Source of the DNA: an uncultured Ruminococcus sp.
GTDB taxonomy: Bacteria; Bacillota; Clostridia; Oscillospirales; Ruminococcaceae
Reading direction: 5' to 3'
Assembly (NCBI RefSeq): GCF_902762735.1
Contig: NZ_CACWPP010000019.1
Location: 1-64,000, forward strand
Length of the DNA stretch: 64,000 nt
The notes beneath the pieces were generated by a model. That model searched no databases, was not told the DNA's origin, and worked only from the letters and a program-made list of their open reading frames with translations. Of the stretch, positions 7,722 through 16,906 are shown piece after piece. The position numbers and the translations under genes were made by a program. The number at the start of each line of letters is the position of its first letter. Positions within the stretch are counted from its first letter, which is position 1.

Positions 7722-8768
7722 TCAGGTCTGACCCAGCAAAGTCTGGTCAAAGCGGAACAGCGCATCATTTATCTCGTAGATGTCGTAAATGCCATGTGTG
7801 ATGTGATACTTTACTATCAGGTCAAAGTCCAGCGAGTTTGACAGCGCAAAACCCGCCCGCGCCAGCAGAAGTTCGGTCTCGGCAAGGCTGAGTTTCAGCG
7901 CTACGGCAAAAGCGAGTGCGGTCTGCTTTTTGGGCTTGTAGTGAATGTCACTGCGTATCTTTGAGAACAGCTTGCGGTCGATGTTCGCGCGTTTGTATGC
8001 TTCAACATCGGTCATGCCGCGCTCGTCTATCATGCGCAGAAGTGCCTGCGAGAAAGATTCGTCCCTGTCAGCGAACATTTCTTCTGCGGGCACAGCCTCT
8101 TCACAGCACTCTGCCATCAGATGCGCGGGCTCGGCTGACTTCGCTTTTGCCCCGAAGAACCTGCATTTCTTTGACTTTTCAGCCGCCGCGAAAGCGGAGT
8201 TCATCTCCACCGTCCTGCGGCGCTCGCGCATTTTTGCCGCCTCTGCATAAGCATCGTCTATGTATCGGGAAATGTCGCTGTAACGCTCACTGCTTATCTC
8301 AAAGCTCGCCCTGTCAAAAACCACCAGCGTGATGTCCATTTCGTCATTTTCCAGAAATCTGCGCACTTCGCTCTCAGCGACTTCTATCGCCGCCCGCTTG
8401 GGATAGCCGTATATGCCCGCCGATACCAGCGGGAACGCCGCGCTCTCACAGCCCAGTTTTTTTGCCAGCGCCAGCGAATTTCTGTAACACGACCTCAGCA
8501 GAGCTTCCTCGCCGTCATTTCCGCCGCGCCAGACAGGTCCCACAGTATGTATGATGTATCGGCAGTCCATATCATAGCCTTTTGTCGCCTTCGCCTGACC
8601 CGTCTTACAGCCGCCCAGCGTCCTGCACTCTTCCAGAAGTCCTGCGCCTGCCGCGCGGTGTATAGCGCCGTCAACTCCCCAGCCGCCCATAAGCGAACTG
8701 TTTGCCGCATTTATGATGGCATCTGCCGACACTTTTGTTATGTCAGCCCTTATTATCCTGAATGGCAT
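7722..8768 (-). CDS. Macro-domain protein with C-terminal helical domain
   Basis: A protein of 348 residues. Residues 1 to about 165 form a macro domain, with [22 protein letters not shown] as ADP-ribose loop and the second loop [10 protein letters not shown]. Related proteins hydrolyse ADP-ribose esters or O-acetyl-ADP-ribose. A charged linker leads to a C-terminal helical domain (about 235-348; [13 protein letters not shown], then [14 protein letters not shown]) that resembles a helix-turn-helix module. The substrate is unknown. Start ATG 8768 has GGGAG upstream and follows recD2 by 15 bases; it has its own terminator downstream. Confidence 0.85.
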   Translation of the reverse strand: MPFRIIRADITKVSADAIINAANSSLMGGWGVDGAIHRAAGAGLLEECRTLGGCKTGQAKATKGYDMDCRYIIHTVGPVWRGGNDGEEALLRSCYRNSLALAKKLGCESAAFPLVSAGIYGYPKRAAIEVAESEVRRFLENDEMDITLVVFDRASFEISSERYSDISRYIDDAYAEAAKMRERRRTVEMNSAFAAAEKSKKCRFFGAKAKSAEPAHLMAECCEEAVPAEEMFADRDESFSQALLRMIDERGMTDVEAYKRANIDRKLFSKIRSDIHYKPKKQTALAFAVALKLSLAETELLLARAGFALSNSLDFDLIVKYHITHGIYDIYEINDALFRFDQTLLGQT

Positions 8769-8783
8769 TCTCCCGCCCCCTTT

Positions 8784-11039
8784 TCAGCTCTGTTCTTCCA
8801 TATCCTCGAACTCTTTGGCATACGCGCCCTGTTCCAGCATGTACCTGAGCGCTGTAAATCTCAGGCTTTTTTTGTTGTTGCGTATCATGTATGCGATGCG
8901 CCCTGCCGTCCCCAGTATGACCAGCAGTTTTTTCGCCCTTGTCACCGCCGTGTACAGCAGATTTCGGTAGTACAGCGCATCAAGCCCCTGATAGAGCGTA
9001 AGTATGACCACATCATACTCACTGCCCTGACTTTTGTGTACCGTCACCGCGTAGGCAAGCTCCAGATCGTCCAGCATCTCGCCGCGATATTCGGCTATGC
9101 GCCCCTCAAAATTCACCTCCAGCGTTTTTGCCTGCGCATCTGCCGCCGTGATTATACCTATATCGCCGTTGTAAACGCCCTTGCCGCTGTCATCATCATC
9201 ATCGCCGTTTTCGAGCGTCCAGCTTATCTCATAGTTGTTGCGCGTCTGCATCACCTTGTCGCCCACGCGGTAGGTGCGGTAGACTGTCTTTACCTCGTCC
9301 TTATCATCTGCGGGCGGGTTGAGTTTCTCCTGCAGGATCTTGTTGAGGTAGTGCGTTGAGATAGCCCCCTGTTTAGTGGGCGAAAGCACCTGTATATCCG
9401 CTATGGGCGAAACGCCGTACTTATTGGGCAGGCGCTCTGCGCAAAGCTCCACCAGCGTTTTATATATGTCATCGGGATTGTCGCGGTGCAGGTAGACGAG
9501 ATCATTGTCGCGTTTTTTCAGGTCTATCATCTCGCCCGAAACTATGCGGTGTGCATTCATAACTATGTCAGACTGCTGTGACTGCCTGAAAACCTCTGTC
9601 AGCCGCACCACCGACATAACACCGCTGTCGATAATATCCTGCAAAACATTACCCGCGCCCACAGGCGGCAGCTGATCGCTGTCTCCCACCAGCACCAGCT
9701 TGCAGGTCACTTTCAGCGCCCTCAGCAGTGCCTCGAACAGCTCGCTGTCCACCATAGACATCTCGTCCACCACCATGACATCGCATTCAAGCAGATTGTC
9801 CTCATCGTGTACGAACAGCATCCTCTCCCCGTCTGAGGGCATTACCTCCAGCATGCGGTGGATAGTTTTCGCCTCATGCCCTGTCAGGTCGCTTATGCGC
9901 TTTGCCGCCCTGCCCGTCGGCGCGGCTATAAGCACATCCAGCGACTGCTGTTCAAGCAGTGATATTATGGCGTTGAGCGTAGTAGTCTTGCCTGTTCCGG
10001 GACCTCCCGTCAGCACCAGAAAGCCCTCCGACAGTGCAAGGTTTATGGCTTTTCTCTGTGTCTGCTCATATTTGATGCCCGTCTGCGACTCTTCCAGGTC
10101 GATAACAGGCGAAAAGTCTATCTTATTGTCGTGTGAAACAGCCTTCATCACTTCCAGCCGCCTGGCTATGTACTCCTCCGCCTTATAGTAGTCATCAAGC
10201 ATCACGAAGCTCTCGCCGTTTATCTCCAGCTCGTAAATATCCTGTTCGGCAAGGGCGATCTTCTTCACCTCGTCGAACAGTTCGCCGCTTATTTTAAGCA
10301 GTTTCACGGCATCATATTTAAGCGCTTCCATAGCGATGCAGGTATGACCCTTTTCACGCGCCACCTCTCTCAGTGCGAAGCGTATGCCCGCCCTGATGCG
10401 CTGTTCGCTGTCACGGGGTATCTCCTCCTTTTCGGCTATGCTGTCAGCGTCCTCAAAAGGCAGGTCGATGCCGTCGCCGCACATGATGTAAGGGTTCTTC
10501 CTTATCTCCTCCTGTGCTGTGTTGCCCAGCTTGTGCCACGCGCGAACGCCGTATTTAGTGGCTATGCCGTTCTTGTTCATATACACGACCAGTGCCCGCG
10601 CCGCGAATGCCTTCTTGAACTCCTCATGGATAGTGTCTATACGCTCCTGCGAAAGCCCTGCTATCTCCAGCAGTTTTTCAGGCTCATTTTCGATTATCTC
10701 CAGCGTCTTGTCGCCAAACTTCTTCACAAGCATCTTTGCCACCAGCGGTCTTACAGATTTCAGCGCACCGCTGCTCAGATACCTGAGAATAGATGCTTCG
10801 GTAGATGGCAGGCTTCGCTCGAACCTCTTCACTTTCAGCTCTTTGCCGTAGATCTCGCTGGTAAAAAATTCGCCCGTAAGCACCACCATCTCGCCCTCTT
10901 CGATGTCGCCCAGCGGTCCGACAGCTGTGATAAGCTCGTACTGCGTACTCACGCTTATCACGCAGAAACTGCCGTCCGAGTTCTTGAATCTAACGCGGTC
11001 TACCTCGCCTTCGATCCTCTCAGCTTCTGACATTTTCAC
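8784..11039 (-). CDS. recD2: RecD2-type ATP-dependent DNA helicase
   Basis: Superfamily 1B 5'-3' helicase of about 750 residues, the size of stand-alone RecD2 from bacteria lacking RecBC. The N-terminal OB/HhH region (residues 1-300) is followed by Walker A LTGGPGTGKTTTLNA and motif II MVVDEMSMVD. Motif III is LVGDSDQLPPVGAGNVL, and the late motifs include AVTVHKSQGSEYD and YTAVTRAKK. The family acts in DNA repair and replication-fork processing. Start is GTG 11039 or ATG 11033; both lie behind a GGAGGGGG site. It overlaps the upstream small membrane gene by about 20 bases. Confidence 0.94.
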   Translation of the reverse strand: MKMSEAERIEGEVDRVRFKNSDGSFCVISVSTQYELITAVGPLGDIEEGEMVVLTGEFFTSEIYGKELKVKRFERSLPSTEASILRYLSSGALKSVRPLVAKMLVKKFGDKTLEIIENEPEKLLEIAGLSQERIDTIHEEFKKAFAARALVVYMNKNGIATKYGVRAWHKLGNTAQEEIRKNPYIMCGDGIDLPFEDADSIAEKEEIPRDSEQRIRAGIRFALREVAREKGHTCIAMEALKYDAVKLLKISGELFDEVKKIALAEQDIYELEINGESFVMLDDYYKAEEYIARRLEVMKAVSHDNKIDFSPVIDLEESQTGIKYEQTQRKAINLALSEGFLVLTGGPGTGKTTTLNAIISLLEQQSLDVLIAAPTGRAAKRISDLTGHEAKTIHRMLEVMPSDGERMLFVHDEDNLLECDVMVVDEMSMVDSELFEALLRALKVTCKLVLVGDSDQLPPVGAGNVLQDIIDSGVMSVVRLTEVFRQSQQSDIVMNAHRIVSGEMIDLKKRDNDLVYLHRDNPDDIYKTLVELCAERLPNKYGVSPIADIQVLSPTKQGAISTHYLNKILQEKLNPPADDKDEVKTVYRTYRVGDKVMQTRNNYEISWTLENGDDDDDSGKGVYNGDIGIITAADAQAKTLEVNFEGRIAEYRGEMLDDLELAYAVTVHKSQGSEYDVVILTLYQGLDALYYRNLLYTAVTRAKKLLVILGTAGRIAYMIRNNKKSLRFTALRYMLEQGAYAKEFEDMEEQS

Positions 11040-11334
11040 ATTCCCCCTCCGCGATCTTTCCTATCTCCTCAGCGTCCGACGCAAGATAGATGCCCCCGTG
11101 CATACGGGCAAACTCACACGCCGCCTCGCTGTGCCTTCCGTTTTTTGCCAATATTATCACAGGCAGTCTCCGTCCCGATGCTTCTTCCTCATGCACAAGC
11201 TCCATCACCTGTGCTGACTCACCGCTGTCCATAACCACGACCGCCGCACCGCAGGCTTTTCTTTCACCGCGAAACAGTTCCGCCAGAAGCGCACCTGCCG
11301 TAATAAGCACCAGCGCCGCCGCAAGATACACCAT
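11020..11334 (-). CDS. Small N-terminally anchored hypothetical protein
   Basis: A protein of 104 residues: one hydrophobic N-terminal helix (YLAAALVLITAGALLAEL), then a soluble segment containing VVVMDSGESAQVMELV and LPVIILAKNGR. I do not recognise the family. The 3' end overlaps the recD2 start, indicating one operon. ATG 11334 has a GGGGGTGG site four bases upstream. The helix could be a signal anchor, leaving the rest either outside or cytoplasmic. Confidence 0.6.
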   Translation of the reverse strand: MVYLAAALVLITAGALLAELFRGERKACGAAVVVMDSGESAQVMELVHEEEASGRRLPVIILAKNGRHSEAACEFARMHGGIYLASDAEEIGKIAEGECENVRS

Positions 11335-11410
11335 AGGTCCACCCCCGTATATCCTATGCGCCGCCCTTTAAAACCGTGCCCCCAAAGCCGTGCGGCATCG
11401 GGGGCAGTGG

Positions 11411-12190
11411 TCAGTGTACAGTTATCGACCTGAATATTTCCTTGAACTTCTTGTCGCAGTTCTCCTTCTGATCTTCCGAGCAAAGCAGGCTGAACTGATA
11501 GATGGTGCTTTCATTGACGATGACATGCACCGCAACGAAATTATCCGTCATGGAATTGTCGTGGTAGGTAAATTCCAGCACGCCGTTCTCCATCTTAGTG
11601 CGGTCATAATCTTTCAGGTTAGCGGAAAACGTATCATCGAGCATCTGCAAAAAGTCACTGTCAAGTTCTACCAGCTTGTTCTTTGCCGAATAATACGCGC
11701 TCATGCCCTCAATATCGTCGTTTGAAGGTCTAAGCGCCAGATCGGGCAGCAGCTTTTCCGTACCGTACTGTATGCATGTGAACTCCATCTTATTATTTGC
11801 GTATGATTTACAGCTCTCCGAGTCCATTATCTCAAAAGAATGGTCTTTTACCGATTTCATCGAAGCGGGAAGTGTCACATCATAGCCGTCCATTTTATAG
11901 TGGTTGCTCTTATGTTCATAGTAAAATACCACCGCAAAAAATATGACAAGCAGAGCGCAAAGCAGTACTATGCCCGCAATTTTCGGGTCAACGGAAGCCA
12001 GTACGTTAGCTTTCTTCTCCTTTACCATCACATCGCCGAACTTCGCCGCCCTCGCGCTGAAATCATTTTTAGGGTCGTGCTTTTTAAGATCGACCCTCTG
12101 AGACTCTGACCCGAATTCTGTCAGTGTACCACAGTTCCTGCACATTTTCGCGCCTGTCTCAACGGGTTTTCCACAGGTCTTGCATATCAT
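11411..12190 (-). CDS. Zinc-ribbon single-pass membrane protein
   Basis: A protein of 259 residues. The N-terminal zinc ribbon is MICKTCGK...CRNCG. A basic linker precedes one membrane helix (about residues 80-103, IAGIVLLCALLVIFFAVVF). An extracytoplasmic domain of about 150 residues follows. ATG 12190 is chosen because GGAGG sits eight bases upstream, inside the longer frame. It has the same layout as the gene at 12210-12929 directly upstream, and the two look paralogous. Function unknown. Confidence 0.75.
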   Translation of the reverse strand: MICKTCGKPVETGAKMCRNCGTLTEFGSESQRVDLKKHDPKNDFSARAAKFGDVMVKEKKANVLASVDPKIAGIVLLCALLVIFFAVVFYYEHKSNHYKMDGYDVTLPASMKSVKDHSFEIMDSESCKSYANNKMEFTCIQYGTEKLLPDLALRPSNDDIEGMSAYYSAKNKLVELDSDFLQMLDDTFSANLKDYDRTKMENGVLEFTYHDNSMTDNFVAVHVIVNESTIYQFSLLCSEDQKENCDKKFKEIFRSITVH

Positions 12191-12209
12191 TTCACACACC
12201 TCCGTCACA

Positions 12210-12929
12210 TTATTTAAACTTTATCGAATCAAGCATACTGCGCATCTTGATAGTATAGTTGTTTTCGTCTTTTTCAAGGCAATATGCCACGAACAGGTAC
12301 ATAGCATCGTCGTTTGTATCTCCGCGCATCACGCTGAAATAATTTTCGTTGTTCTCTGTGAAGTAAAATCTGAGTGTATTGTTGATAATATCCTTTTTCC
12401 TGTAATTCTCAAGCCCGTTCTCGCACGCCGCGTCCATATCGGAAATATACTGCTCTTCCAGCTCAGCAAGTTCACTTTCGGTCAGTTCATAATCGCTGAT
12501 GTCAAACTTTGCGTAAGCGAAAGCCAGTTTTTGGTTGGAATAGACCGCGCACTTGTCAGCCTCAAGGTTTAAAAAAGGCGAAGACTTGTTCTCTTTCATC
12601 ACGTTCGGGAAAGTCACGGTGAAATCACCGAGATCTTCGGTCACGCTGCGCGTCAAGTACACATTTCTGTACAGAAAACAGCCCACAGTCACCAATATCA
12701 TAATAACCGATGCCACAATATGTACCGTTTTGATGGTTCTGCGAATTTTAGGAGCAGCAGCATTTAAGTTCCCGAAATTATTAATACCGCAGCCAGAGTT
12801 GTTCGTGCTGTACATCATATTCTGCGACGGGCTGTTGTAATCTATTCCCATTTCACTTCTCCTGACACCGCAGTTAGAGCAGGACTGCTCGTCATTTCCG
12901 AGAGGTGTTCCGCATATCGGACAATTCAT
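12210..12929 (-). CDS. Zinc-ribbon single-pass membrane protein, paralogue
   Basis: A protein of 239 residues with zinc ribbon CPICG...CSNCG at residues 3-19, an Asn/Gly-rich linker, one membrane helix (about 70-90) and an outer domain that contains YFTENNENYFSVMRGD. It precedes the related gene at 11411-12190 by 19 bases, so they form a pair. The ribosome site AGGAGT precedes ATG 12929. Family function is unknown; proteins of this build are common in Ruminococcaceae (recollection, not checked). Confidence 0.72.
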   Translation of the reverse strand: MNCPICGTPLGNDEQSCSNCGVRRSEMGIDYNSPSQNMMYSTNNSGCGINNFGNLNAAAPKIRRTIKTVHIVASVIMILVTVGCFLYRNVYLTRSVTEDLGDFTVTFPNVMKENKSSPFLNLEADKCAVYSNQKLAFAYAKFDISDYELTESELAELEEQYISDMDAACENGLENYRKKDIINNTLRFYFTENNENYFSVMRGDTNDDAMYLFVAYCLEKDENNYTIKMRSMLDSIKFK

Positions 12930-13084
12930 ATTCTGTTACTCCTTTACGATCATTCAGCGATATGCTTATTTTCTATATATTTCACGCGGGTCAATATCCC
13001 GCAGCAAAGCATATCCCATATAATTACAGCTATGCAGGGCGTATCCGCAGACACGTCCTGCATAGGGTCATTTTTCAGTTTGAC

Positions 13085-15199
13085 TTACTTAGCCGCATTC
13101 CTCTTTGCGAGGTCAGCCAGTGCGTCCTTGCGGGACAGGTTTATCCTGCCCTGATCGTCGATCTCCATTACCTTGACAACGATCTCGTCGCCGATGGAAA
13201 CAACGTCCTCGACCTTTTCAACTCTCTGCTTATCCAGCTTGGAGATGTGGACCAGACCGTCCTTACCGGGAGCGATCTCAACAAACGCACCGAAGTTCAT
13301 TATACGAACGACCTTGCCCTTGTAGATAGCGCCGATCTCGGGATCGTTTGCGATAGTGTTGATGATGTTGATAGCCTGCTGAGCCTTCTCCTTGTCCAGA
13401 CCCGAAACGAATACACTGCCGTCCTCGTTGATGTCGATCTTGACTTCGCACTCAGCGCTGATCTTCTGTATCACCTTTCCGCCTGAGCCGATAACTTCTC
13501 TGATCTTGTCAACAGGGACCTTTGTGGTGAGCATCTTGGGAGCCCACTTGCTTACCTCAGGTCTTACCTCAGGGATAGCCTTGAGCATTATCTCATCAAG
13601 AATGTACATTCTTGCTTTTCTTGTTTTCTCGAAAGCGCTTGCTATGATGTCCATAGTCAGACCGTCTACCTTTATATCGACCTGGATAGCGGTGATACCG
13701 TTCTTGGTACCGCCCACCTTAAAGTCCATATCGCCGTAGAAATCCTCCAGACCCTGAATATCCACCATAGTCATCCAGCTGCCGTCCTCTTTGGTTATCA
13801 GACCGCAGGAGATACCCGCAACAGGCTCTTTTATCGGAACGCCTGCGTCCATCAGAGCAAGAGTCGAGCCGCAGATAGAGCCCTGCGAAGTCGAACCGTT
13901 GGAAGAAAGCACCTCAGACACGCATCTGATAGCGTATGGGAACTCTTCAACGCTTGGCAGTACAGGCACGAGTGCCCTTTCAGCCAGTGCGCCGTGACCT
14001 ATCTCACGTCTGCCGGGACCTCTGGAAGGTCTTGTCTCGCCTACCGAGTAGCTCGGGAAGTTGTACTGGTGCATATATCTCTTGCTGGTCTCTTCGTCCA
14101 GACCGTCCAGCTTCTGTGCATCGGAAACAGGACCCAGTGTACAGATCGTCATTACCTGAGTCTGACCTCTGGTGAATATGCCTGAACCGTGTACTCTAGG
14201 CAGAACGCCTACTTCTGCCGCCAGAGGTCTTATCTCGTCGATGCCTCTGCCATCAACACGCTTGCCTTCGTACAGCCAGTTTCTAACTATCTTCTTCTGG
14301 AGTTTGTAGAGAACTTCCTCCAGCATAGCGCCCTGATCGGGATACTTCTCGTCATACTTCTCGTGAACAGCATCATAGATGGGCTGCATTCTTGCATCTC
14401 TTACGTTCTTGTCATCGGTATCGAGAGCCTTCTTAACGTCCTCGCCTACCATAGCTTCGATCTCATCGAACAGGTCGTGGTCAACTTCCATCGACTCAAA
14501 CTCGAACTTGGGCTTGCCTATCTCAGCCTGGATGCCCTTGATGAACTCTACCATCTTCTTGATCTCGGCGTGACCTGTTTCGATAGCTTTGAGCATCAGG
14601 TCATCGGGTATCTCCTCAGCGCCTGCTTCGATCATAACTATCTTCTCGGCAGAACCTGCAACAGTCAGGTTCAGCTTATTTTTAGCTCTCTGTTCAAGGG
14701 TGGGGTTAAGCACCAGCTCACCGTCAACATAGCCAACGTTGATGGAAGCCACAGGACCGTTCCACGGAATATCGGAGATGGAGATAGCGATAGCCGTCGC
14801 GATCATGCCTGTTATCTCGGGCGAATTGTCGGGGTCAACGCTCAGCACTGTCATAACGACAGTTACATCGTTTCTCATATCCTTTGGGAAGAGCGGTCTG
14901 ATAGGTCTGTCAACGCATCTGGAAGTCAGTATAGCCTTGTCGCTCGCCTTGCCCTCACGCTTGGTGAAAGAGCCGGGTATCCTGCCGACAGCATACATCT
15001 TCTCCTCAAAGTCAACGGAAAGCGGGAAGAAATCCACGCCCTCGCGGGGCTTCTTGGAAGCGGTAACGTTTGCCATTACGACAGTCTCACCGTATCTTAC
15101 CCAGCACGAGCCGTTTGCCAGCCCGCAGGTCTTGCCTGTTTCTACTACGACAGGTCTGCCTGCGTAGGTGGTCTCAAAAGTTCTTGCATTCTCAAACAT
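13085..15199 (-). CDS. pnp: Polyribonucleotide nucleotidyltransferase (PNPase)
   Basis: Phosphorolytic 3'-5' exoribonuclease of 704 residues, the full family length. It has two RNase PH domains, a central helical domain (about 240-310), then a KH domain (IREVIGSGGKVIQKI, about 560-620) and an S1 domain (IYKGKVVRIMNFGAFVEI, about 625-695). The GSTSQGSICGSTLALMDAGVPI segment is the second catalytic core. It lies downstream of rpsO on the same strand, the classic rpsO-pnp order. GAGGAGG precedes ATG 15199. Hairpins in the rpsO-pnp gap may control readthrough or RNA stability. Confidence 0.97.
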   Translation of the reverse strand: MFENARTFETTYAGRPVVVETGKTCGLANGSCWVRYGETVVMANVTASKKPREGVDFFPLSVDFEEKMYAVGRIPGSFTKREGKASDKAILTSRCVDRPIRPLFPKDMRNDVTVVMTVLSVDPDNSPEITGMIATAIAISISDIPWNGPVASINVGYVDGELVLNPTLEQRAKNKLNLTVAGSAEKIVMIEAGAEEIPDDLMLKAIETGHAEIKKMVEFIKGIQAEIGKPKFEFESMEVDHDLFDEIEAMVGEDVKKALDTDDKNVRDARMQPIYDAVHEKYDEKYPDQGAMLEEVLYKLQKKIVRNWLYEGKRVDGRGIDEIRPLAAEVGVLPRVHGSGIFTRGQTQVMTICTLGPVSDAQKLDGLDEETSKRYMHQYNFPSYSVGETRPSRGPGRREIGHGALAERALVPVLPSVEEFPYAIRCVSEVLSSNGSTSQGSICGSTLALMDAGVPIKEPVAGISCGLITKEDGSWMTMVDIQGLEDFYGDMDFKVGGTKNGITAIQVDIKVDGLTMDIIASAFEKTRKARMYILDEIMLKAIPEVRPEVSKWAPKMLTTKVPVDKIREVIGSGGKVIQKISAECEVKIDINEDGSVFVSGLDKEKAQQAINIINTIANDPEIGAIYKGKVVRIMNFGAFVEIAPGKDGLVHISKLDKQRVEKVEDVVSIGDEIVVKVMEIDDQGRINLSRKDALADLAKRNAAK

Positions 15200-15320
15200 C
15201 TTTTCATTTCCTCCTCGTCTGTCAGGCGAGGGCTTTTAGCAATAAGCGCAGGGCGGGAAGTCTTCCCGTCCTCCGGTCAATGCTAAACACCATCACCTCA
15301 GCACTATGTTTTTGACTTTA

Positions 15321-15365
15321 CAAAATAAAACACCAAAAGGCAGTGGTGCAAAACGCACCTCTGCC
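15321..15365 (-). terminator. Hairpin between rpsO and pnp
   Basis: On the minus strand the stem GGCAG.GGTGC / GCACC.CTGCC is followed by the T-rich sequence TTTTGGTGTTTTATTTTG. It could partly terminate rpsO transcripts before pnp. Confidence 0.65.
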
Positions 15366-15383
15366 CCGGTAATTTTCAAATAA

Positions 15384-15650
15384 TTACTTACGGATACCCA
15401 GCTTGTCGATAACTGTTCTGTATCTCTCGATGTCGTTCTTCTTCAGGTAGTTGAGAAGGTTTCTTCTCTTACCGATCATCTTGTACATACCTCTTCTGGA
15501 GTGGTTATCCTTCTTGTGTACCTTCAGGTGTTCGGTCAGGTCGGTGATCCTTCTGGTCAGGATAGCGATCTGTACTTCGGGAGAACCTGTATCGTTCTCA
15601 TGGGTCCTGTTAGCCTCAATAACGGCTGTCTTTTCGTCTTTTCTCAGCAT
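15384..15650 (-). CDS. rpsO: 30S ribosomal protein S15
   Basis: A protein of 88 residues, the full length for S15. Diagnostic segments are [28 protein letters not shown] and [11 protein letters not shown]. Binds 16S rRNA helix junctions during small-subunit assembly. ATG 15650 has GAGGT upstream. It is followed by pnp on the same strand, as in many bacteria. S15 usually represses its own mRNA through a leader structure, and a structured leader is present here. Confidence 0.97.
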   Translation of the reverse strand: MLRKDEKTAVIEANRTHENDTGSPEVQIAILTRRITDLTEHLKVHKKDNHSRRGMYKMIGKRRNLLNYLKKNDIERYRTVIDKLGIRK

Positions 15651-15812
15651 ATTTTTGTACCTCTTTCTGAAAATTTTCCTCTGCGTCGGGATACGGCAGG
15701 TACGATCTTCTTACCGAAGCGTGACCCGTATTCTGCCGCAGGGACAGTATCTCTGTGCTTCATCTGCACAATATGACTTATTTATTATACACGATTATCC
15801 CTGATTTGTAAA
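15651..15812 (-). promoter_or_regulatory. rpsO promoter and structured leader
   Basis: The minus-strand promoter is TTTACA (15807-15812), a 17-bp spacer and TATAAT (15784-15789). The roughly 125-base leader can pair CTGCG with CGCAG and ATACGG with CCGTAT around a central loop. This suits an S15-binding autoregulatory leader (known for rpsO in other bacteria); the match to a specific class is inference. Confidence 0.6.
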
Positions 15813-15845
15813 GCCCATTCACACAAATTTTACATTTTTTGTGAG

Positions 15846-16703
15846 CTATTTTTCTTCCGCATAAGCCGCCGCGATATTCACACCGTCGCACTTCACCGTG
15901 ACAGCCCCCGTCCTTGTGGTGAACACCTCAGCGCCGTTGTTTTCAAACAGCGTGACAGTCTCCCTGTCCTCAGGTTCTTTGTCAGAACTTGTGATGACTG
16001 CTATCTCAGCCTTCACCTTATCCGCAAAAGCGGTGTTGCTGTCCTGCCAGCGCCCGTGATGGGGCACTTTCACGTATTGGTACACCTTATTCACCGATGC
16101 GGTGTACTCTTCCAGCCTTTCGTCCTCCGCGTCAGCCGCGAACAGCATGTTGACCTTGCCGAGAGCGACCTCTGTTATCAGCGATGAATTATTGCTTTCG
16201 TCTTTTTCGTAGACCTCCTGACGCGGCGGGTCAACGGTGAACTGCGCTTCGCCCAGCGTGAAGCTGTACCTGTCGCGCACCGTTACGGCAGTCATCTGCT
16301 TTTCGCCCAGCGCTTCGATGTAATTGTCATACTCTTCGCTTTCTTTCGGGGAATTGCTTTGCAGTACCGTCCCGACCTCGCAGTTTTTCAGCACTTTTGC
16401 CGCGCCGCCCACATGGTCCTTGTCAAAGTGAGTTATCACCAGATAGTCCAGCTTTTCGATGTTATTTTCTTCCATATAGCCGAGTATCGTCTTGCCGAAG
16501 CCCTTTTCGCCGCAGTCTATAAGCACCGCCCAGTCCTCACCGTATATAAGATGAGCGTCAGCCTTGCCCGCGTTGAAAGAATAGACAGTCAGCCCGTCAC
16601 CGATGTCCCCGATACCGACTTTTGCGGCTTTGCCCGCACAGCCTGAAAGCAGTGCCGTCAGCCCTGCCAGTGTGATGCAGAAGATCTTCTTTAATGCATT
16701 CAT
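15846..16703 (-). CDS. ComEC-like metallo-beta-lactamase-fold lipoprotein
   Basis: A protein of 285 residues with a lipobox (LTALLSGC, Cys about residue 22), so it is likely anchored outside. The hydrolase core has the HFDKDHVGG (HxxxDH) zinc motif, VLIDCG before it, and VPHHGRWQDSN near the end. This matches the stand-alone homologues of the ComEC nuclease/hydrolase domain. Extracellular phosphodiester or DNA hydrolysis is inferred. AAGGAGG precedes ATG 16703. It follows the D,D-carboxypeptidase gene and a possible tiny gene. Confidence 0.85.
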   Translation of the reverse strand: MNALKKIFCITLAGLTALLSGCAGKAAKVGIGDIGDGLTVYSFNAGKADAHLIYGEDWAVLIDCGEKGFGKTILGYMEENNIEKLDYLVITHFDKDHVGGAAKVLKNCEVGTVLQSNSPKESEEYDNYIEALGEKQMTAVTVRDRYSFTLGEAQFTVDPPRQEVYEKDESNNSSLITEVALGKVNMLFAADAEDERLEEYTASVNKVYQYVKVPHHGRWQDSNTAFADKVKAEIAVITSSDKEPEDRETVTLFENNGAEVFTTRTGAVTVKCDGVNIAAAYAEEK

Positions 16704-16906
16704 AAATAATCCTCCTTAAAGAGATTTTCACCCGCTGCATCTCCTATATTTACCGTTTTGCCGCGCACGATGTGCTTTTTACGCACTGTTCCCCCGCAGG
16801 AAGCACACAGAACGCGATCTTTCCCTACTTCAGCCTTTTGAGATACTTCCTCTGCGCTATCAGGAAAACGATTATGCAGTACAGCAGAAGCGCTCCCAGA
16901 ACACAT
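16700..16906 (-). CDS. Possible small gene, start uncertain
   Basis: A 68-codon frame whose stop overlaps the ATG of the ComEC-like gene as ATGA. Its last 41 codons lie after the carboxypeptidase stop and include CASCGG, which could be one knuckle of a zinc site. The only ATG lies 80 bp inside the upstream gene and no start codon with a ribosome site is seen after that gene. It may be a coupled small gene, or spacer DNA that happens to be open. No family recognised. Confidence 0.25.
   Translation of the reverse strand: MCSGSASAVLHNRFPDSAEEVSQKAEVGKDRVLCASCGGTVRKKHIVRGKTVNIGDAAGENLFKEDYL

Noticed and set aside
14189..15286. A 365-codon plus-strand frame opposite pnp
   Set aside because: Antisense shadow of a highly expressed gene; no ribosome site or domain.
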